A DNA stretch of 64,000 nt from Sphingomonas changbaiensis NBRC 104936. GTDB lineage: Bacteria; Pseudomonadota; Alphaproteobacteria; Sphingomonadales; Sphingomonadaceae. Of this stretch, positions 35,313-44,634 are shown piece after piece (the stretch's first letter is position 1; each line of letters begins with the position of its first letter). The notes beneath the pieces were generated by a model that made no database searches, was not told where the DNA came from, and saw only the letters and a program-made list of their open reading frames with translations. The translations under genes and the position numbers were made by a program. The stretch spans positions 1 to 64,000 of the forward strand of contig NZ_BBWU01000048.1 in assembly GCF_000974765.1 (NCBI RefSeq), in the 5' to 3' direction.

Positions 35313-36512
35313 TCAGGAAGCAGCAGCCCGGAATCGGGCGAGGCCGGCGGCAAGATCGGCGATCAGATCGTCGGGATCTTCCAGGCCGATGTGCAGCCGC
35401 ACCAGCAGGCCCTCGGCGGACCAGGGCACGGCGCTGCGAAGCGGGGCCGGATCGGCCGGGACGACGAGGCTTTCGAAGCCGCCCCAGCTGAAGCCGATGC
35501 CGAACAGCCGAAGCCCGTCGATCAGTGCCGCGCGGGCAGCATCGTCGCCGCCGTTCAGCACGACCCCGAACAGGCCCGAAGCGCCGGTAAAGTCGCGCGC
35601 CCAGGTCTCGTGCCCCGGACAGTCGGGCAGCGCCGGATGAAGCACGCGCGCAATCTCCGGCTGCTCGCCAAGCCAGCGGGCGACCTTCAGCGCACTCGCC
35701 TGATGCTGCGCCAGCCGTACGCCCATCGTGCGCAGGCCGCGGCTCCCGAGCCAGGCATCGTCCGGCGCGGCGTGCTGGCCGAGCTGGTAGGTGGTCTGCC
35801 GCAGCTTGCTCCAGGCTGACGGTGCCGCCGTCACCGATCCCAGCATCGCGTCCGAATGGCCGACGACATATTTGGTGCAGGCGAGGATCGACAGGTCGAC
35901 GCCCTTTTCGATCGCGCGGAAATAGAGCGGCGTCGCCCATGTGTTGTCGAGCAAGGTCGTTACGCCGCGGGCCCTGGCCGCCGCGCAGATCGCCGGCACG
36001 TCCTGCACTTCGAAGGTCAGACTGCCGGGGCTTTCCATGAACACCGCGCGGGTGTTCTCGCCGATCATGCCGGCGATGCCGGCGCCCACCAGCGGGTCAT
36101 AGAAGCGCGTGGTGACGCCGAGGCGCTTGAGCAGGCCGCCGCACAGCGCGCGCGTCGGCTCATAGGCGCTGTCGACCATCAGCAGCTCGTCGCCGGGCTT
36201 CAGCACCGCCAGCAACGCCGTCGCGACCGCGGCCACGCCCGACGGGTAAAGCAGCGTCGCCTCCGCGCCGGGCTCGAGCTCGGTCAGCGCGTCCGCCAGC
36301 GACCACTGCGTCGGCGTGCCGCGGCGGCCGTAATAGAGCCGGTGGTGCGTGTCCTTCTGCCGTTCCTTCAGGTCGGCGACATTGTCGTACAGGATCGTCG
36401 ATGCCCGCCACACCGGCGGATTGACGATCCCTTGCGTCCACTCCGCCCGTCGCCCGGCGGTGACGAGCGTGGTGGCCGGCTGCTGTTCCGCGTCGCGTTC
36501 GCCTTCGCTCAC
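35313..36512 (-). CDS. metC: cystathionine beta-lyase (PLP-dependent)
   Basis: Breaks cystathionine to homocysteine, pyruvate and ammonia in methionine synthesis, or acts on cystine. 399 residues from the GTG overlapping the sseA stop (GTGA). PLP-enzyme landmarks: YYGRRGTPTQWSLADAL, LYPSGVAAVA, DNTWATPLYF, and CTKYVVGHSDAMLG with the PLP-lysine. Cys/Met-metabolism family; trans-sulfuration relatives cannot be fully excluded, but the GFSWGGFESL end is typical of MetC. Paired with sseA, both act on sulfur compounds. Confidence 0.9.
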   Translation of the reverse strand: MSEGERDAEQQPATTLVTAGRRAEWTQGIVNPPVWRASTILYDNVADLKERQKDTHHRLYYGRRGTPTQWSLADALTELEPGAEATLLYPSGVAAVATALLAVLKPGDELLMVDSAYEPTRALCGGLLKRLGVTTRFYDPLVGAGIAGMIGENTRAVFMESPGSLTFEVQDVPAICAAARARGVTTLLDNTWATPLYFRAIEKGVDLSILACTKYVVGHSDAMLGSVTAAPSAWSKLRQTTYQLGQHAAPDDAWLGSRGLRTMGVRLAQHQASALKVARWLGEQPEIARVLHPALPDCPGHETWARDFTGASGLFGVVLNGGDDAARAALIDGLRLFGIGFSWGGFESLVVPADPAPLRSAVPWSAEGLLVRLHIGLEDPDDLIADLAAGLARFRAAAS

Positions 36513-37345
36513 GCCGCGGCGCCGAGTTCCTTGGGCGTGGAGGCGTCCGCGCCCCATTCGCTCCATGATCCGTCGTACAGCGCCGCGTCCTTGCCCAGCA
36601 GGTGCAGCCCGAACAGCAGCACGGATGCGGTGATGCCGGAGCCGCACGTGGTCACGACCGGCTTGTCGAGATCGATGCCGGCCTGTTCGAAGGCGCGGCG
36701 CAGGTCGTCGCCGCGCTTGTAGGTGCCGTCGGCGTTGAACAGCTGCGTGTAGGGCAGGTTTTTCGATCCCGGGATATGGCCCGGCTGCACGCCCGCGCGT
36801 TCGGCGACCTGGCCAGCGAAGCGATCGGCGCCGCGCGCATCGAGCACTTGCTCGGCCTTGCTGCCCACATTTGCCTTCATCTGGTCGAGCGAGCGCACGC
36901 CCTTGGAATCCGCCCAGGCGGTGAAGTGGCGGTGGCGGACGTTGGGCTTGCCGCTTTCGACCGGCCGCGATTCCGCGCGCCACTTGGCGAGCCCGCCGTC
37001 GAGGATTGCCACGTCATGCGCGCCGAACGTGCGGAGCATCCACCACGCCCGCGCCGCCGTCTTGTAGGGCGACTGGTCGTAGATCACGATGCGGCTGCCG
37101 TCGCCCAGGCCCAGCGATTGCATCCGGCTCGCGAACTTTTCGGCGGAGGGCAGCATGTTGGGAAGCGAGCTGTGGCTGTCGGCCAGCTCCGCCAGGTCCA
37201 TAAAGACCGCGCCCGGAATGTGCGCTTGCTCGTAAGCGGCGGCGGCGTCGCCTTCGCCCGGCATCAGCCAGGTGGCATCGACGACGCGCAGATCGAAGGC
37301 GTTCAGTTCCTTTTCCAGCCAGTCGGTCGAAACCAGGGCGTCCAT
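36509..37345 (-). CDS. sseA: 3-mercaptopyruvate sulfurtransferase (two-rhodanese protein)
   Basis: Transfers sulfur from 3-mercaptopyruvate to thiols or cyanide. 278 residues, two rhodanese domains: inactive N-terminal and catalytic C-terminal with loop TTCGSGITASV (CGSGI, with catalytic Cys). The ATG is preceded by a GGAGGAA site. metC starts in a 4-base overlap. The longer open frame upstream runs into the promoter region of the divergent DUF2231 gene and was not used. Confidence 0.92.
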   Translation of the reverse strand: MDALVSTDWLEKELNAFDLRVVDATWLMPGEGDAAAAYEQAHIPGAVFMDLAELADSHSSLPNMLPSAEKFASRMQSLGLGDGSRIVIYDQSPYKTAARAWWMLRTFGAHDVAILDGGLAKWRAESRPVESGKPNVRHRHFTAWADSKGVRSLDQMKANVGSKAEQVLDARGADRFAGQVAERAGVQPGHIPGSKNLPYTQLFNADGTYKRGDDLRRAFEQAGIDLDKPVVTTCGSGITASVLLFGLHLLGKDAALYDGSWSEWGADASTPKELGAAA

Positions 37346-37473
37346 GCGCGTTCCTCCGTGTCTCGCGTTTTGCTTAGTCAAAGCCGTAACGCTTGGGAAC
37401 CGATTCCGCCGCAGCGCGCGGAACTCTGGGCGTGCCCCATCGTAATGCCTGCAGATCCAGCAGCGAGGCACCG

Positions 37474-37935
37474 ATGCGCGACGAGACGGACAACGGGAAT
37501 CCCCGCTCAACGGCCCGGATTTTCGGCCATCCGATCCACCCGATGCTGATCCCGTTCCCGGTCGCCTTCTTCATCGGCGCGTTCGTGACGGACATCATCT
37601 ACGCCCAGACGGCCTATTTGATGTGGCAGTATTTCTCGATCTGGCTGATCACCGCTGGCCTGATCATGGGCGGCTTGGCTGCCGTCTTCGGCTTCATCGA
37701 TTATTTCGGCAACCGCCGCATCCGCGCGCTCCGCCCGGCGACGCCGCACATGCTGCTGAACCTGCTGGCGATGATCCTGTCGCTGGTGAACGCCTTCGTG
37801 CACAGCCGCGACGGCTGGCAGGCGGTGGTCCCGACCGGGATCATCCTCTCCGGGATCGTCGTGCTGATCCTGCTGGTCAGCGCCTGGCTCGGTGGATCGA
37901 TGGTCTACCGGCACGGTGCGGCGGTCGTCGAATGA
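37474..37935 (+). CDS. DUF2231 membrane protein
   Basis: A 153-residue protein with four hydrophobic helices; conserved HPIHPMLIPFPVAFFIG at the start and a His in LRPATPHMLLN, the DUF2231 pattern. Possible heme or quinone ligation by these His residues has been suggested for relatives but is not shown. GAGG precedes the ATG. Its stop overlaps the PQQ dehydrogenase start as ATGA, so it may be that enzyme's membrane partner or electron acceptor. Confidence 0.82.
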   Translation: MRDETDNGNPRSTARIFGHPIHPMLIPFPVAFFIGAFVTDIIYAQTAYLMWQYFSIWLITAGLIMGGLAAVFGFIDYFGNRRIRALRPATPHMLLNLLAMILSLVNAFVHSRDGWQAVVPTGIILSGIVVLILLVSAWLGGSMVYRHGAAVVE

Positions 37936-39254
37936 CCCGCGCTCTCTCCCTGCTCGCCCTGGTGCTGGCGCTCGCCGCCTGCAGCGACCCCAAGTTCGAC
38001 GAATCGAGCCAGCTCGGCCCCGACCCGAAGCTCCCCGATCCCAAGGCCTATCTGCTGCCGCCGATCAACGTCGCGCCGGGCGAGGGCTGGAAGAACGGCG
38101 CCACGCCGAAGGTCGCCCCCGGCCTCAGGATCCAGGCGCTCGCGACCGGCCTGCATCATCCCCGCAACGTCTATGTCCTGCCGAACGGCGACATCCTCGC
38201 GGTCCAGGCCAAGTCGCCGCCGTCGGAGCCGGTCAAGCGACCCAAGGACCTGATCTTCGGCATCGTGAAGTCGAAGGCGACGAAATTCCCCGGCAGCCCG
38301 GATGCCGAGAGCCGGATCACCCTGATCCGCGACGCGAACGGCGACGGCAAGCCGGAGCTGCAGGTGACGTTGCTCGATCACCTGAACTCGCCCTTCGGCG
38401 TCGTCTGGATCGACGGTTTTCTCTACGTCGCCAACACCGACGCGATCGTGCGCTATCCGTTCACGCCGGGCCAGACCAGCATCACCGCGCCCGGCCAGGT
38501 GCTGACGGAGCTGCCCGGCGGCCCGATCGACCATCACTGGACAAAGAGCCTGACCGTCAGTCCGGACGGCCAGCGGCTGTATGCGACCGTGGGTTCCAAC
38601 AGCAACATCGTCGAAAACGGGTTCGAAGCCGAAAAGAACCGAGCCGCGGTGTGGGAGATCGACCGCGCGACCGGGCGCTCGCGCGTGTTCGCGGGCGGCC
38701 TGCGTAACCCGAACAGCCCGAATTTCTATCCCGGCACCAACACGCTCTGGGTGGTCGTGAACGAGCGCGATGAGCTCGGTCCGCACCTGGTGCCGGATTA
38801 TCTGACGTCGGTGAAGGAGGGCGGCTTCTATGGCTGGCCCTATAGCTATTACGGCCAGCATCTCGATCCGCGGGTGAAGCCGCAACGGCCCGATCTCGTC
38901 GCCCGCGCAATCAAGCCGGATTATGCGCTCGGCAGCCATGTCGCAGCCCTTGGCCTGACCTTCTATACCGGGACGTCGCTGCCCGCGCATTATCGCGGCG
39001 GCGCGTTCATCGGCGAACATGGCAGCTGGGATCGCTACACGCCGTCGGGCTACAAGGTCGTGTTCGTGCCGTTCGCGAACGGCCGCCCGTCCGGCAAGGC
39101 CGAGGAAGTGGTCGGCGGCTTCCTGGACATGGACAACGGCAAGAGCCTGGGCCGTCCCGTCGGGGTCGCGATCGACAAGACCGGCGCGCTGCTGATCGCG
39201 GACGATGTCGGCAATACCATCTGGCGGGTGACGGCGGCCGCTCCGGCCACCTGA
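37932..39254 (+). CDS. PQQ-dependent sugar (sorbosone-type) dehydrogenase, lipoprotein
   Basis: A 440-residue lipoprotein: lipobox LAACS (Cys near residue 17), then a six-bladed beta-propeller of the glucose/sorbosone dehydrogenase fold with TGLHHPRNVYVLPNGDILAV, SPDGQRLYATVGSNSN, GLRNPNSPNFYPGTNTLWVV and GEHGSWDRYTPSGYKV. It probably oxidises sugars or aldoses in the periplasm using PQQ. No PQQ synthesis gene lies in the window. Translationally coupled to DUF2231. Confidence 0.87.
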   Translation: MTRALSLLALVLALAACSDPKFDESSQLGPDPKLPDPKAYLLPPINVAPGEGWKNGATPKVAPGLRIQALATGLHHPRNVYVLPNGDILAVQAKSPPSEPVKRPKDLIFGIVKSKATKFPGSPDAESRITLIRDANGDGKPELQVTLLDHLNSPFGVVWIDGFLYVANTDAIVRYPFTPGQTSITAPGQVLTELPGGPIDHHWTKSLTVSPDGQRLYATVGSNSNIVENGFEAEKNRAAVWEIDRATGRSRVFAGGLRNPNSPNFYPGTNTLWVVVNERDELGPHLVPDYLTSVKEGGFYGWPYSYYGQHLDPRVKPQRPDLVARAIKPDYALGSHVAALGLTFYTGTSLPAHYRGGAFIGEHGSWDRYTPSGYKVVFVPFANGRPSGKAEEVVGGFLDMDNGKSLGRPVGVAIDKTGALLIADDVGNTIWRVTAAAPAT

Positions 39255-39262
39255 TCCACGAC

Positions 39263-40207
39263 ATGCCCGCGCCCGAATCCCGCACGTCGATCATCGCGGC
39301 GCTGGTCGGCAACCTGCTGATCGCGGCGACCAAGGGCGTGGCGGCGGCGCTGTCCGGCAGCTCCGCGATGCTCAGCGAGTCGGTCCACTCGCTGGTCGAT
39401 TCGGGCAACGAAATCCTGCTGCTCTACGGCCAGCATCGTGCCGCCAAGCCGCCCGACGAGCAGCACCCGTTCGGCTATGGCCGCGAGCTTTATTTCTGGT
39501 GCTTCGTGGTGGCGCTGCTGATCTTCGCGGTGGGCGCGGGCGTATCGATCTATGAAGGCATTCTGCATATTCGCCATCCCGAGCCGAACACCCGGCCGAC
39601 GCTCAGCTATATCGTGTTCGGTCTGGCCTTCCTGTTCGAAGGCGCGTCCTGGTGGTTCGGCTGGCGTGCTTTCCGGCAAGCCAAGGGCAAGCTCGCATGG
39701 TGGACCGCGGTCCGGGTCAGCAAGGACCCGACCAGCTTCATGGTCTTCTTCGAAGACTCCGCCGCACTGATCGGCATCGTCATCGCCGCGGTCGGCACCT
39801 TCGTCTCGGTCGAGCTGCAAAAGCCTTGGATCGACGGCGTTGCCTCTATCCTGATCGGCGGCGTACTGGCGGCCGTGTCCGTCGTCCTCGCGCGCGAAAG
39901 CAAGGCGCTGCTGATCGGTGAGCGCGCGTCGCCGGTGCTGACTGAATCGATCGAGAAGATGGTCGCGGCCGATCCGTGCGTCGAATCGGTGGAGAGCATC
40001 ACCACCTCGCAACTCGCCCCCGACAAGGTGTTCGCCGCCCTGGGCCTGCAGTTCGACGATTCGCTGAGCGTCAGCGACATCGAGCACCTGATCGCGCGGC
40101 TCGAGGACCGCATCCGCGCCGAACATCCCGAACTGTTCCGCATCTTCGTCCGTCCGCAGCCGCGGGAACCGGAGCTCTCTCTCGATTCGGGCACGCCGAC
40201 GCGCTAG
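39263..40207 (+). CDS. cation diffusion facilitator (CDF) transporter
   Basis: A 314-residue inner-membrane protein that exports divalent cations (Zn, Fe, Mn or Co) in exchange for protons. Six helices; metal site pattern in ESVHSLVDSGNEI in helix 2 and FFEDSAALIGIVIAAVG in helix 5, with HPFGYGRE between, then a cytosolic C-terminal domain from about 200. The substrate cannot be fixed. It starts 8 bases after the PQQ enzyme, so the three genes may be one operon. Confidence 0.9.
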   Translation: MPAPESRTSIIAALVGNLLIAATKGVAAALSGSSAMLSESVHSLVDSGNEILLLYGQHRAAKPPDEQHPFGYGRELYFWCFVVALLIFAVGAGVSIYEGILHIRHPEPNTRPTLSYIVFGLAFLFEGASWWFGWRAFRQAKGKLAWWTAVRVSKDPTSFMVFFEDSAALIGIVIAAVGTFVSVELQKPWIDGVASILIGGVLAAVSVVLARESKALLIGERASPVLTESIEKMVAADPCVESVESITTSQLAPDKVFAALGLQFDDSLSVSDIEHLIARLEDRIRAEHPELFRIFVRPQPREPELSLDSGTPTR

Positions 40208-40218
40208 TCTCCTGTCGG

Positions 40219-41754
40219 ATGGCGACGTTGGCAGGGGGCGGGGCCGATCGGATCGTGCTCGCAAGCGAGCCGCCGTTCCGCTTGGGCGCGCTCGACGTCG
40301 TGCCGGCGTGGCGTCAGGTCCGAATCGAGGGCGAAAGCCGCACGCTGGAACCGCGCGTGATGCAGGTGCTGGTCGCGCTTGCCGACGCAAAGGAAAGCAT
40401 TGTGGGCCGGGACGACCTGATCGCGCGTTGCTGGAACGGCCGCATTGTCGGCGAGAATGCGATCAACCGGGTTATCTCGATCCTGCGTTCGCTCGCGCAG
40501 GAGACGCGCGCCTTCGAAATCGACACCGTCACGAAGGTGGGGTACCGCCTGCGCGTAGCTGCCGCAGACGCGTCTGCGCCGGCAGTGTCGCAGCCTCCGC
40601 CACGCGCCGTTTCACGACGCCGAGCCATGACCACGCTCGGTGCGGCGGCCGTCGGAGCGACCGGTCTTTGGATGTGGCGCACCGGCCTCTCCCCGCGCCG
40701 TCACCAGGCGGAGCAGTTCTATCAAGCCGGGATCGATAGCGAGAGGCTAGGCGAAATCGGCCTGACGCAGGCGATTGCCCGCTATGAACAAGCCGTGCGC
40801 GCCGATCCGGACTATGGTCCGGCGTGGGGGGCGCTTGCGCGCGCTTTGGCCTCAAGCACCGATTCGCTCGACGAGCAAAAAATAGAGCTAGTCGCCCAGC
40901 GCATCGATCAGGCCGCCGCGCGCGCTTTGCAACTCGACCCCGAAAACGGCGACGCGCTCCTGGCCCATGTCGCGGTCACACCCGTTTTCCGAAATTGGAG
41001 AAATCTTGAGCGCACGATCGCAAAGGTGCTCGCCCGGCGGCCCGATCTCAACCTTGCCCGGCTGAAGCTTTCCTTCTCGCTCGCCAACGTTGGTCGCTAT
41101 CGGGATGCACTGAACGTCATGAGGCGCGCGATCGCAAGCGAGCCGCTCTTGCCCGGCTACCAGGCACGGTACGCCTGGCTACTGTGGCAGACGGGGCAGA
41201 CCGACGCTGCGCGCGTCACCTTCGATGGTGCGTATCGACGCTGGCCGGATGACGAACTGGTCTGGCCGTTCAGGTTCATGTTCCTCAGCTTCACGGGCTC
41301 AACGAAGCAGGCCCTGGCAATGACTGTCGGAGAGGGACGCCGGGCGGCAGCAATCGGTCCGCTGCCGGGCGAGGTCGCGATTGCCTGTGCTCAAGGGCTG
41401 GCGGATGGAGCCGGCGAGCGCGACCGCCGACGGGCGGCAGACGCCATTGTCGCATCCAGAAAGGGCGGAAACGTCGCCTCGTTCGTCGCGATCCCGTACC
41501 TCGCGGCGCTTGGCGATCTCGAATCCGCGTTCCGGCAAAGTTACGACTATTATCTCGGCCGGCGAAATCCACTGACCAAAGAGCGGCCACCGCTGCCGCC
41601 CTATGCGGAACGGCTCACCGACTTCCTGTTTGCCAGCCCGAGCGCGCCGCTGCGCGCAGACCCGCGCTTCCCGCTGCTGACGCAGGCGATCGGGCTGGAC
41701 GCTTATTGGCGGGAGAGCGGCACGCTGCCGGATTACCGGCGCCCATCGGTTTAG
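40219..41754 (+). CDS. membrane-anchored winged-helix regulator with TPR domain (CadC-like layout)
   Basis: A 511-residue protein: winged helix with OmpR fold (about 30-110, including VGRDDLIARCWNGRIVGENAIN and KVGYRL), a membrane segment near 137-155 following twin Arg residues (SRRRAMTTLGAA), then a periplasmic or cytosolic domain of helical TPR type (YEQAVRADPDYGPAWGALARAL and similar). It is like CadC/ToxR regulators that sense envelope signals. Starts at ATG 40219; target unknown, although the next PEP-CTERM gene is a candidate. Confidence 0.8.
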   Translation: MATLAGGGADRIVLASEPPFRLGALDVVPAWRQVRIEGESRTLEPRVMQVLVALADAKESIVGRDDLIARCWNGRIVGENAINRVISILRSLAQETRAFEIDTVTKVGYRLRVAAADASAPAVSQPPPRAVSRRRAMTTLGAAAVGATGLWMWRTGLSPRRHQAEQFYQAGIDSERLGEIGLTQAIARYEQAVRADPDYGPAWGALARALASSTDSLDEQKIELVAQRIDQAAARALQLDPENGDALLAHVAVTPVFRNWRNLERTIAKVLARRPDLNLARLKLSFSLANVGRYRDALNVMRRAIASEPLLPGYQARYAWLLWQTGQTDAARVTFDGAYRRWPDDELVWPFRFMFLSFTGSTKQALAMTVGEGRRAAAIGPLPGEVAIACAQGLADGAGERDRRRAADAIVASRKGGNVASFVAIPYLAALGDLESAFRQSYDYYLGRRNPLTKERPPLPPYAERLTDFLFASPSAPLRADPRFPLLTQAIGLDAYWRESGTLPDYRRPSV

Positions 41755-41868
41755 CCGCCATCATCACGATTTCATAAGCAATCGATAATGACCGGAGAGT
41801 AGCGCGCGCGCATCCTTCCGCCGAACCTGATCCCGCTTGCGCGTTTGCAAGCGTCAGGGAGAAAATGG

Positions 41869-42465
41869 ATGAAAGGAACAATCCTGACCGCCGCCCTCGC
41901 GTCCCTGGGGGCGTTGGCTTCGGCTCAGCCGGCGAGCGCCTATGTCGTCTCGATTTCCGGCGCACGGCAGAATGTGAACCCGCTTGCACCCTTGGGAGTG
42001 GGGCGCTGCGGGCCGGGCCGTTCGACCGTCACCATCGGGCCGGGCAATGGTTCATCGACCGGCACCTCGAACCTGGGGGCCTTCACGTCGATCCAAAGCC
42101 ATTGCATCACGCCGCCGCTTCCGGCCTCGTACGATTCCGGCATCTTCACCTACGACTTCGGTTCGGGTGACACTCTCGTCGGAACCTACTCAGGCGCCGT
42201 CGCGCTTGGCATGACCCCGGGGGTGTTTCATGCGACGGAAAACCTCGTTGTGAGCGGGGGCACAGGCCGTTTCCTCAACGCAACCGGCCTGATCGACACG
42301 AGCGGGACGCTGCAGTTCCTGAACGGGAACGGCGTCTATAGCGGCACCATAGCCGGGCGGCTTGAGATCCCCAGCGTGCCAGAGCCTGCCGCATGGGCCA
42401 TGATGATCGCCGGCTTTGGCCTAGCGGGAGCAGCGGCGCGGCGTCGCAAGCTCGCGTTCGCCTGA
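41869..42465 (+). CDS. PEPxxWA-CTERM exported protein
   Basis: A 198-residue protein: signal peptide (cleavage near ASA-YVV, about 24), a beta-rich body (GTYSGAVALG, GGTGRFLNATGLIDTSGTLQ) and a C-terminal PEPAAWAMMIAGFGLAGAA-RRRK signal for exosortase-type processing. Two cysteines at GRCG and HCITP may pair. The ATG follows GGGAGA by six bases. A long perfect hairpin follows the stop. Role unknown; likely envelope or extracellular matrix. Confidence 0.85.
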   Translation: MKGTILTAALASLGALASAQPASAYVVSISGARQNVNPLAPLGVGRCGPGRSTVTIGPGNGSSTGTSNLGAFTSIQSHCITPPLPASYDSGIFTYDFGSGDTLVGTYSGAVALGMTPGVFHATENLVVSGGTGRFLNATGLIDTSGTLQFLNGNGVYSGTIAGRLEIPSVPEPAAWAMMIAGFGLAGAAARRRKLAFA

Positions 42466-42476
42466 TCGCGACTCGG

Positions 42477-42509
42477 CTCTGCTCGAAGGCGGTTGTCCTT
42501 CGAGCAGAG
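42477..42509. terminator. bidirectional terminator hairpin
   Basis: Perfect 13-base arms CTCTGCTCGAAGG (42477-42489) and CCTTCGAGCAGAG (42497-42509) with a seven-base loop, between the convergent PEP-CTERM and S10 peptidase genes. It lies 12 bases after each gene's stop codon, so it can serve both. Confidence 0.8.
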
Positions 42510-42521
42510 TCGAGCAGCGTG

Positions 42522-44021
42522 TCAGCGCGAGCGGATGAACGCCTTGATATCGCTCGCCAATTTGTGGCGATCCTCGTCGCGGACGTACATCATGTGGCCG
42601 GCATCATAGTAATGAAACTGGATGCGATCTTGCGGGAAGCCGGTGCGGGATAGCGCATATTCGGCGCCGAAGAAGGGCGTCGCGAAGTCATAGTAGCCTT
42701 GGCCCACGAAGATGCGCAGCCCGCTATTCTCGCGCAGCGCCTGGCCGAGATAGGGCGCGACCGACTTATAATAGGTGCCGTCGCCGCCCCGGTCGCCCAG
42801 GTCCCAGTCCCAGGGCTGGACCGACCCGATCGTCACATAGGAGCGATCCGATTTGAAGCCGAGGTCGCCCCGCACATAGGTGTTGATCGCCGCCGTATAG
42901 CCGCCGTCGATGCCGTAGAAGCTCGGATCGTTGTCGAAGCCTTCGCCGGCATTGTCGCGGTCCTTGCCGGTGTAGCGGCTGTCGAGCCGGCCGACGACCA
43001 GTCCGCGGTCGCGCAACAGCTCCTTCCAGAACCGGCCGGGCGAGACGCGCAGGTCGGTGCGCTCGACATATTGCTCCGAAAGGCCCGTGTAGCGGGCAAG
43101 CTTGGCGCGGATCGCGTCGCGCTCGGGCCCGGTCAGCGCCTGGCCCTTCATCAGCGCGGTCGCATATTCGCCGCTTGCGAACGCCTTCGCTTCCGCCACG
43201 AACGCCGCGACCGTCGCCGGCTTGTTCGGCACCTTGTCATGATACCAGGCGACCGCCGCCATCGACGGCAGGGCGATGATGTACGGCATGTCGTTGCCCT
43301 CGACCTCCGCCTGCGCGCCGAAATCGAGGATCGTCGACATCAGGATGATGCCGTTCAGCGCGACGTCGTTGTAGCTGCCCTCCAGCTCGTGCGCGACGGC
43401 GGCGGATCGCGTCGTGCCATAGCTTTCGCCGCCTAAGAATTTGGGGCTGTTCCAGCGGCCATTGTCGTTCAGCCACAGCCGGATCACCTGGTTGATCGAC
43501 TTCGCGTCCTTGGTGACGCCCCAGAATTCCTTCGGGTCGGTCTTGCCCAGCGCATGGCTGAAGCCGGTGCCGACCGGATCGATGAAGACGATGTCCGTCA
43601 CGTCCAGCAGACAGTCGGGATTATCGACCAACGGATAGGGCGGGGCGCCGTCGTCGCGCGCGTCCGACGGAATCGCGACCCGCTTCGGTCCGAACGCGCC
43701 CATGTGCAGCCACACCGAGCCGGAGCCGGGGCCGCCGTTGAACAGGAACGTCACCGGCCGCGACGGATCGCGCGGTTCCTTGACGTAGCTATAATAATTG
43801 ATCGCGGCGCGCGGGGTGCCGTCCTCGGCCTTCAGGTAAATCTCGCCCGCAGTCGCGGTGTAGTTGATCTTCTGCCCGCCGAACACGCCGCTGTGGTGCG
43901 TCACCACCACCTGCGGCGGCGGAATGTCGGCCGGCGCTTCGGTCCTGGTGTCCGCCTTCTTGTCCTGCGCGAACGCAGGCGCGGCGAGCAGCGCGACGGC
44001 TGCGAGCAGATAAGGGCGCAA
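42522..44021 (-). CDS. exported S10 family serine carboxypeptidase
   Basis: A 499-residue alpha/beta-hydrolase peptidase. I choose a TTG start because GGGAGGA lies six bases upstream and the product begins with a clean signal peptide (RPYLLAAVALLAAPAFAQ, cut near residue 18). Catalytic Ser in GGESYGTTRS, oxyanion region NGGPGSGSVW, Asp in YYDFATPFFG and His in DAGHMMYV. It trims C-terminal residues from peptides in the periplasm. The upstream open frame (to 44171) runs through a family A repeat; such a fusion would put 50 residues before the signal peptide. Confidence 0.87.
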   Translation of the reverse strand: MRPYLLAAVALLAAPAFAQDKKADTRTEAPADIPPPQVVVTHHSGVFGGQKINYTATAGEIYLKAEDGTPRAAINYYSYVKEPRDPSRPVTFLFNGGPGSGSVWLHMGAFGPKRVAIPSDARDDGAPPYPLVDNPDCLLDVTDIVFIDPVGTGFSHALGKTDPKEFWGVTKDAKSINQVIRLWLNDNGRWNSPKFLGGESYGTTRSAAVAHELEGSYNDVALNGIILMSTILDFGAQAEVEGNDMPYIIALPSMAAVAWYHDKVPNKPATVAAFVAEAKAFASGEYATALMKGQALTGPERDAIRAKLARYTGLSEQYVERTDLRVSPGRFWKELLRDRGLVVGRLDSRYTGKDRDNAGEGFDNDPSFYGIDGGYTAAINTYVRGDLGFKSDRSYVTIGSVQPWDWDLGDRGGDGTYYKSVAPYLGQALRENSGLRIFVGQGYYDFATPFFGAEYALSRTGFPQDRIQFHYYDAGHMMYVRDEDRHKLASDIKAFIRSR

Positions 44022-44031
44022 TCTTTCCTCC

Positions 44032-44118
44032 CGGTTCGGGCTGAGCCTGTCGAAGCCCTCCCTTTCTTTACCCGCCCTAGAAAGAAGGGAGGCCTTCGAC
44101 AAGCTCAGGCCAAACCGG
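44032..44118. repeat. family A palindromic repeat, copy A4
   Basis: Inverted ends CCGGTTCGGGCTGAGCCTG and AGCTCAGGCCAAACCGG, inner CCTCCC/GGGAGG stem. It sits directly before the ribosome site of the S10 peptidase, between that gene and the divergent queF. Confidence 0.9.
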
Positions 44119-44156
44119 TGTTTGGTATTCCCGCGCTCCGCATTAGGTAAGGCCGC

Positions 44157-44603
44157 ATGAACATCACGCATCTTGGCCAGCAGTCGAGCCTTCCCGCGCG
44201 TCCCGAGGACGCGGTGCTCGATTACGTGCCCAATCCGCGGCCCGGCCGCCCCTATCTCGTTCGGTTCACCGCGCCCGAGTTCACGTCATTGTGCCCGGTC
44301 ACCGGCCAGCCCGATTTCGCGCATCTGGTGATCGACTATGCCCCGCAGGCGACGATCGTCGAATCCAAGTCGCTGAAGCTGTTCCTCAGCAGCTTCCGCA
44401 ACCACGCCGCCTTCCACGAGGATTGCACGGTCGGCATCGGCGAGCGGCTATTCGCCGAGATGCAGCCGCACTGGCTGCGCATCGGCGGCTATTGGTATCC
44501 GCGCGGCGGCATTCCGATCGACGTGTTCTGGCAATCGGGCCATCCGCCCGCCGGCCTGTGGCTCCCGTCGCAGGATGTGCCCGGCTATCGCGGACGCGGC
44601 TGA
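44157..44603 (+). CDS. queF: QueF, NADPH-dependent 7-cyano-7-deazaguanine reductase
   Basis: Reduces preQ0 to preQ1, the step before insertion into tRNA during queuosine synthesis. 148 residues, the short (unimodular) form. Active-site Cys in [11 protein letters not shown], Asp nearby, and the NADPH motif ESKSLKLF; His and Glu in FHEDCT. Queuosine links it with gluQ at 8 kb. No other que genes are nearby. Confidence 0.95.
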   Translation: MNITHLGQQSSLPARPEDAVLDYVPNPRPGRPYLVRFTAPEFTSLCPVTGQPDFAHLVIDYAPQATIVESKSLKLFLSSFRNHAAFHEDCTVGIGERLFAEMQPHWLRIGGYWYPRGGIPIDVFWQSGHPPAGLWLPSQDVPGYRGRG

Positions 44604-44634
44604 CTCTTCGCTGACAAGGGTGTAAGCTTGCGCG

